This document shows, one piece after another, positions 15,191 to 18,761 of a stretch of 18,761 bases of DNA (positions are counted from its first letter, which is position 1; each line of letters begins with the position of its first letter). Made by a program: the position numbers and the translations under genes. The notes under the pieces are model-generated. The model had not been told where the DNA came from. It did not search any database and saw only the letters and a list, made by a program, of their open reading frames with translations. The stretch lies in NCBI GenBank assembly GCA_033722555.1, contig JAWVYS010000052.1, positions 1 to 18,761 of the forward strand, given 5' to 3'. The stretch comes from Brumimicrobium sp033722555 (GTDB lineage: Bacteria > Bacteroidota > Bacteroidia > Flavobacteriales_D > Crocinitomicaceae).

Positions 15191-15666
15191 GTCTTCACTT
15201 GTTTCAGTTTTTCTGCTCTTTTGGCCTCACGGTAATATTTCTTCGGCACGATAAGCATACCGAAACATTCTCCCTTTTCCTTCCCCAAATGTTTATGATG
15301 AACCTTATGCGCTTTTCTGATCGCTTTGAAATAAGGGTGATTGATATTTCTGAGAAATTTAAGCCTTCTGTGTATATAAACATCGTGAAACATGAAATAG
15401 GTTAGCCCGTATGCAGCTATTCCGGCACCTATCCATACGCTGAAATAAGCTTCATAAATTACCCCAAGCATTATGCAAAGCCAGGATGGGACCGCAAAAA
15501 CAAGAAAAAAAACGTCATTTCTTTCAAAAAATCCGTCTTCTTCTACATGATGATCCTTGTGAAATTTCCACATAAAACCGTGCATCACATATTTGTGTGT
15601 TGCCCAAGCAACAAATTCCATGAAAAGAAAAGTGGCAATAAAAACCAGAGGTCCCCACCAAAACAT
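15187..15666 (-). CDS. crtZ: Beta-carotene 3-hydroxylase
   Basis: Non-heme di-iron membrane hydroxylase of the fatty-acid hydroxylase superfamily; adds 3-hydroxyl groups to beta-rings (beta-carotene to zeaxanthin, or the ring of a monocyclic carotenoid). The 159-residue protein has the full His signature: H24xxxxH29, H36xxH39H40, H94xxxxH99 and H120xxH123H124. WKFHKDHH (33-40) and HKVHHKH (120-126) are diagnostic. Three or four hydrophobic segments surround these motifs. Its length is typical for bacterial CrtZ. It starts one base after the end of the CruF-like gene and overlaps crtYcd by four bases, so the three form one operon. Confidence 0.94.
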   Translation of the reverse strand: MFWWGPLVFIATFLFMEFVAWATHKYVMHGFMWKFHKDHHVEEDGFFERNDVFFLVFAVPSWLCIMLGVIYEAYFSVWIGAGIAAYGLTYFMFHDVYIHRRLKFLRNINHPYFKAIRKAHKVHHKHLGKEKGECFGMLIVPKKYYREAKRAEKLKQVKT

Positions 15667-15667
15667 A

Positions 15668-16321
15668 TTATATCAAGTTTAAAATTGCAAAAAAAGCCAA
15701 CTGGATCATATACAATGAAACAGCCACTTTGTTTGGTTCAGCTAAATTAGAACGAAAATATATAACCTGCAAAACAAGAGCTACGATAAACCAGTCTATG
15801 AAATTTGAAACCGGGATATCGCCGTGCCAAATCCAATAATCGCTTTTTATGGCCACTGGTTCTATCAGCAGGTCTAAAACCAACATCAATGCCGCTGCTC
15901 CAAGGATTTTTAGTATGAAATGAATGCGAAAAAACTGCATGCAGGAAGCGGTAATTATGGTAAGCATGGCCCAATTAAGACCTATAATTACAGGAACTCC
16001 GTGCCATTTTAGTCCGAGATTTTCCCCATAGATATAATTCCCAAAAAGTTTTCCGGTATGAATGCCTATCCATTCTGCGGTCATTCCCAGAAAAAAAGCA
16101 ATAAAAAGAAACGTATAGAATTTAACGCTGTGCCTTATTCTGGCTAATACAAGAATAATAAAGGAAACAGAAAGGTTGAGACTTGTAAGCCTTAGAAATT
16201 CATCCCTTTTTTCCGAAGCAAGTCCAAAAACTCCAACGGTATAAAAAATCACGAGCAGGATAATCAGGATATACGATTTATACCTGTGATACTGTTCCTG
16301 AAGGGCGGCAATCCTGATCAT
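15668..16321 (-). CDS. cruF: Carotenoid biosynthesis protein of the CruF family (carotenoid 1'-hydratase-like)
   Basis: Membrane protein of 217 residues with about seven helices, related to CruF and to bisanhydrobacterioruberin hydratase (DUF422). Family members add water to the 1',2' end of an acyclic carotenoid psi-end. Supporting motifs are WIGIHTGKLFGNYIYG (84-99), GVPVIIGLNW (108-117), D150xxxEP (150-155), then YWIWHGDIPVSNFIDW (162-177). Acidic residues E83, D150, E154 and D176 are candidates for catalysis. The operon with crtZ and crtYcd fits a pathway in which one end of lycopene is cyclised and hydroxylated and the other is hydrated. The symbol is given on family resemblance; the exact substrate is not proven. 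It starts 55 bases after the rhodanese gene with no clear promoter in the gap. Confidence 0.82.
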   Translation of the reverse strand: MIRIAALQEQYHRYKSYILIILLVIFYTVGVFGLASEKRDEFLRLTSLNLSVSFIILVLARIRHSVKFYTFLFIAFFLGMTAEWIGIHTGKLFGNYIYGENLGLKWHGVPVIIGLNWAMLTIITASCMQFFRIHFILKILGAAALMLVLDLLIEPVAIKSDYWIWHGDIPVSNFIDWFIVALVLQVIYFRSNLAEPNKVAVSLYMIQLAFFAILNLI

Positions 16322-16376
16322 CGTTTTTTTCAGCCCTTAAAACAAGATACTGAAGCAATTGTTCGCTCCGGAAACC

Positions 16377-16763
16377 CTATCTGGTCCAGTTGGTATATCC
16401 GCCCTGAAGTTCCAGTACTCTTTTGAAGCCCATTTCCTTCATTTTCTCCAGCGCTATTTGGCTCCTTCCTCCTGATTGACAGTAAATCAAATATTTTCTT
16501 TCCTTTGGCACATTCTGAAGGGTTGCTTCAAAATTCGGATCATTTACGTCAAGAAGTTTTGCGCCTTTGATATGTCCGGCCATATATTCTTCCTCTGATC
16601 GAACATCAAATACGATGTATTCCCCGGATTCAAGGGCTTTCTTAAATTCTTCTTTGCTAACTCTTTTTATTACCTGGTCATCATTTGCCGCTTCTTGTGC
16701 GAAGCACTGACCAAACAAAAGAATTCCAAAAATTAACGTTATTGAATGGGATAGTAACTTCAT
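16377..16763 (-). CDS. Exported rhodanese-like domain protein
   Basis: Single rhodanese domain, possibly a periplasmic sulfurtransferase. I chose the ATG at 16763 because it puts a standard signal peptide at the N-terminus (MKLLSHSITLIFG, cleavage probably after CFAQ); an upstream ATG at 16796 would add eleven polar residues. The domain has YIVFDVRSEEEYMAGHI early on. The active-site loop, CQSGGRS, has its Cys at residue 95 of the 128-residue form. GYTNW near the end is the typical closing motif. Small exported rhodaneses are common in Bacteroidota and their sulfur substrates are mostly unknown. It lies directly upstream of the carotenoid genes on the same strand, so readthrough into them is possible. 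Confidence 0.9.
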   Translation of the reverse strand: MKLLSHSITLIFGILLFGQCFAQEAANDDQVIKRVSKEEFKKALESGEYIVFDVRSEEEYMAGHIKGAKLLDVNDPNFEATLQNVPKERKYLIYCQSGGRSQIALEKMKEMGFKRVLELQGGYTNWTR

Positions 16764-16795
16764 AATATTTTTTTGTCTAAAATTAAGAGTTATCA

Positions 16796-16828
16796 TTGAT
16801 TTAAACGAAAATTGAAGGAATAAATTTG
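16796..16828 (+). promoter_or_regulatory. Bacteroidota-type promoter of the TIGR01777-family gene
   Basis: A TTG (-33 element) at 16796-16798 is followed after 22 bases by TAAATTTG at 16821-16828, a perfect TAnnTTTG -7 box. Transcription would start near 16834, giving a leader of about 60 bases. The leader contains an AT-only inverted repeat (GTTTTAA at 16868-16874, TTAAAAC at 16884-16890) that ends three bases before the start codon. Confidence 0.6.
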
Positions 16829-16893
16829 TATTCAGGATCGAATATGAACTAATTCAGTGGTATGAATGTTTTAATTTTAATTTTTAAAACAGT

Positions 16894-17790
16894 ATGATTA
16901 ATAAATATACCATTCTTGTAGCCGGAGGAACAGGTTTAATAGGTTCTACGCTGATCCCTGAACTGAAGAGACAGGGACACACCGTTAACATCCTCACCAG
17001 AGACGCACGTGGTAGAAAAAACCATTTCAACTGGTCGCCCAAAGAAGGCAAAATAGACAGTAAAGCCCTTGAAAAAGTAGATATAATCATCAATCTTGCA
17101 GGGACGGGAATTGCTGATAAAAGATGGACTGAAAAGAGAAGAAAAGAAATCATTGATTCACGTGTCAAAACAACAGAATTTCTCTTTGAGGTTAGCAAGG
17201 AAATCTCCGATCTCAAGCAGTACATTTCTGCCTCAGGAATCAATTGCTACGGATATGACTCTCCGGAAAGAATACACAAAGAGGATGATCCTTTCGGAAC
17301 GGATTTTCTCTCTCAGGTGGTTGAAAAATGGGAAGCTTCGGCAGATCTCTTTCAGGCGAAATGTAAGGTAACGAAGGTGAGGACGGCTACGGTGTTGTCC
17401 GATAAGGGAGGGGCACTGAAAATAATCGGTAAAACAATAAAATATTACATAGGTGCTCCACTAGGTAAAGGAAACCAAAACGTTCCGTGGATCTCGTTGA
17501 CTGATATTGTTAATGTTTACAGTCATTTTGTAAACAGAGGAATAGAAGGAACCTACAATGCACTTTCCGGAAGTATAACCAATAAAAAATTAACCGTTGA
17601 GACAGCAAAGGTTCTGAACAAACCATTGTGGCTTCCAAATGTGCCTGCATTTGTATTAAAAACAGTTTTGGGAGATATGTCGTCGATGGTACTTAAAGGC
17701 TTGAAAGCGGATAATTCCAAATTACTGGCTACCGGATTTGCTTTTGAACATCAGAAAATAGAAGATGCCCTTAAAGACATCTATTCCTGA
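16894..17790 (+). CDS. TIGR01777-family NAD(P)-binding epimerase-like protein (YfcH-like)
   Basis: An extended-SDR/epimerase-like protein of 298 residues, the normal length for the family. It has the nucleotide-binding motif GGTGLIG at 11-17, INLAGTGI at about 66-73, and then ADKRWTEKRRKEI (74-86), a run typical of TIGR01777 members. SASGINCYG (112-120) takes the place of the SDR Ser/Tyr region, PWISLTDIV (199-207) is also typical, and the last 50 residues match the DUF1731 C-terminal domain. The biological substrate is unknown for the family, which includes E. coli YfcH. It stands alone on the plus strand, with its own promoter and a terminator-like hairpin downstream. Confidence 0.93.
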   Translation: MINKYTILVAGGTGLIGSTLIPELKRQGHTVNILTRDARGRKNHFNWSPKEGKIDSKALEKVDIIINLAGTGIADKRWTEKRRKEIIDSRVKTTEFLFEVSKEISDLKQYISASGINCYGYDSPERIHKEDDPFGTDFLSQVVEKWEASADLFQAKCKVTKVRTATVLSDKGGALKIIGKTIKYYIGAPLGKGNQNVPWISLTDIVNVYSHFVNRGIEGTYNALSGSITNKKLTVETAKVLNKPLWLPNVPAFVLKTVLGDMSSMVLKGLKADNSKLLATGFAFEHQKIEDALKDIYS

Positions 17791-17804
17791 CATCGAAAGC
17801 ATGC

Positions 17805-17830
17805 AGCCCTCAATCAGCAGGGTTTTGGTT
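17805..17830 (+). terminator. Probable intrinsic terminator after the TIGR01777-family gene
   Basis: AGCCCT (17805-17810) pairs with AGGGTT (17819-17824), with one G-T pair, around an 8-base loop and is followed by TTTTGGTTT. The stem is short and the T-tract is broken by GG, so termination may be partial. It starts about 15 bases after the stop codon. Confidence 0.45.
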
Positions 17831-17957
17831 TCACATATTTACCTTCCTCCCTTATACCAATGGTGCAATGTATAGGCTTCAATTTAACCGCGAAATGACA
17901 AACCAGTTCTTTGCCAAAAACGAAAGGATAAATCAGCGACTTAAATTAATAAGTTCT

Positions 17958-18761
17958 TTATTGAGCCAGAGCGTCGTACCGTGACTTCAGGTCACGATAT
18001 ATTCCTCTCAAACGATTGAGTTCGCCTTTTTCTGCTGAGGATAGTTTCATGTTCTCAAGTTCAGTAATGTGTTTTAAAGCTCCCTCCCAGTTTTCAGTAA
18101 AGATTGAAACAGCGGTAAGGTTTAAGAGAATACCCTTTTTCACCTTATCATTTATCCTCGCCTTTTTGCCTGGGCTGTATTCGTTAAGCGCATCAGACCA
18201 TATTGAATACGCTTTATTCAATTTTTCATAGGCGCTGTTTGGGTCTGTGTTTAGCAGTTTTAACCCAAGTTGGGCAGACAATGAAGCCTCCTGAAGGTCG
18301 CTGTAATCATTCTTGCTTGTTGATTCGAAAGTGTAAATATTTACAAAATACTGAATGTCCTGAGTTCCAAACTGGCTGTTCAGAAGTCTGTTCACGTGTT
18401 CCAAATTTGTAATTCCAATTGTTTTCTCTTCTTCCTCGATGCGGGAAACAATGTTTTTACGAGCCGCAGCACTGTCTGAATAATCCGAGGTTTTCAACGT
18501 TTTAAAATTATCGGTCTGAGGGACTTGAATAGCATAATCACTTCCTATCGGAGAACGTGCATAAAGCATCAAGGGGTGTTTAACATCTGCACGACCATAA
18601 TAAACGGTATCGACATATTCAACACCATCCACTTTTCTTTTTTTCTTGTCTTTAACCACCTTTACACGTTCCACATTATATCCGTTATACGTGATATTAA
18701 TTTCAAGAGGATTCACATCCCCTTTATTCATTCCCTCAATATTGATCCTGTTTTCAAGATC
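17958..18761 (-). CDS. Hypothetical protein with helical (TPR-like) C-terminal region, cut by window edge
   Basis: The frame is open to the right edge, so the N-terminus is missing; 267 residues are visible, ten of them before the first Met at 18731. I do not recognise the family. The first half looks like beta-rich sequence, with charged runs such as VKVVKDKKKRKVDG. The second half, from about residue 150 of the visible part, is strongly helical. Its paired amphipathic helices (DPNSAYEKLNKAYSIWSDAL, NLTAVSIFTENWEGALKHI) are spaced like tetratricopeptide repeats. Such architecture is common in exported or lipoprotein scaffold proteins of Bacteroidota, but any signal peptide lies outside the window. 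It converges on the TIGR01777-family gene with a 167-base gap. Confidence 0.75.
   Translation of the reverse strand, partial: DLENRINIEGMNKGDVNPLEINITYNGYNVERVKVVKDKKKRKVDGVEYVDTVYYGRADVKHPLMLYARSPIGSDYAIQVPQTDNFKTLKTSDYSDSAAARKNIVSRIEEEEKTIGITNLEHVNRLLNSQFGTQDIQYFVNIYTFESTSKNDYSDLQEASLSAQLGLKLLNTDPNSAYEKLNKAYSIWSDALNEYSPGKKARINDKVKKGILLNLTAVSIFTENWEGALKHITELENMKLSSAEKGELNRLRGIYRDLKSRYDALAQ

Overview
The window looks like chromosomal DNA from an aerobic, pigmented member of the Bacteroidota. A Cytophagales or Flammeovirgaceae-like lineage seems likeliest, but that is inference from gene content. Support comes from a complete Alternative Complex III operon joined to an aa3-type oxygen reductase, a CrtY(cd)-type lycopene cyclase beside crtZ and a CruF-like gene, A-rich leaders without clear Shine-Dalgarno sequences, and two perfect matches to the Bacteroidota -7 promoter box TAnnTTTG.

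Region 1 (1-338, minus strand) is the N-terminal part of a short-chain dehydrogenase, cut by the window edge. Region 2 (403-12580, minus strand) is one tight operon of eight genes, actA-actB-actC-actD-actE-actF-coxB-coxA, with gaps of 3 to 34 bases. It has a candidate promoter near 12628 and a clear intrinsic terminator near 361-383. The products should pass electrons from menaquinol through ActC/ActF and the Fe-S clusters of ActB to the c hemes of ActA and ActE, then to CuA in CoxB and the heme a / heme a3-CuB centre in CoxA. No subunit III or IV gene follows coxA.

Region 3 (12581-13241) is a gene-poor stretch between the divergent act operon and the next block. It holds the act promoter, a palindrome resembling a Gram-positive-type LexA box, and AT-rich inverted repeats. 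Region 4 (13242-14416, plus strand) holds three consecutive, divergent genes for single-domain SSB proteins. All three lack the acidic C-terminal tip of canonical SSB. A strong bidirectional terminator follows.

Region 5 (14486-16763, minus strand) is a pigment block, cruF-like, crtZ and crtYcd, preceded by an exported rhodanese-like protein. Region 6 holds a TIGR01777-family NAD(P)-binding epimerase-like gene on the plus strand with a good promoter. It converges on a partial, unrecognised gene with a helical C-terminal region that runs off the right edge.

The least ordinary features are the helix-hairpin-helix-like domain fused to the C-terminus of the membrane quinol subunit ActC, and the trio of tail-less SSB genes. 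I see no mobile element, CRISPR array, tRNA or rRNA.
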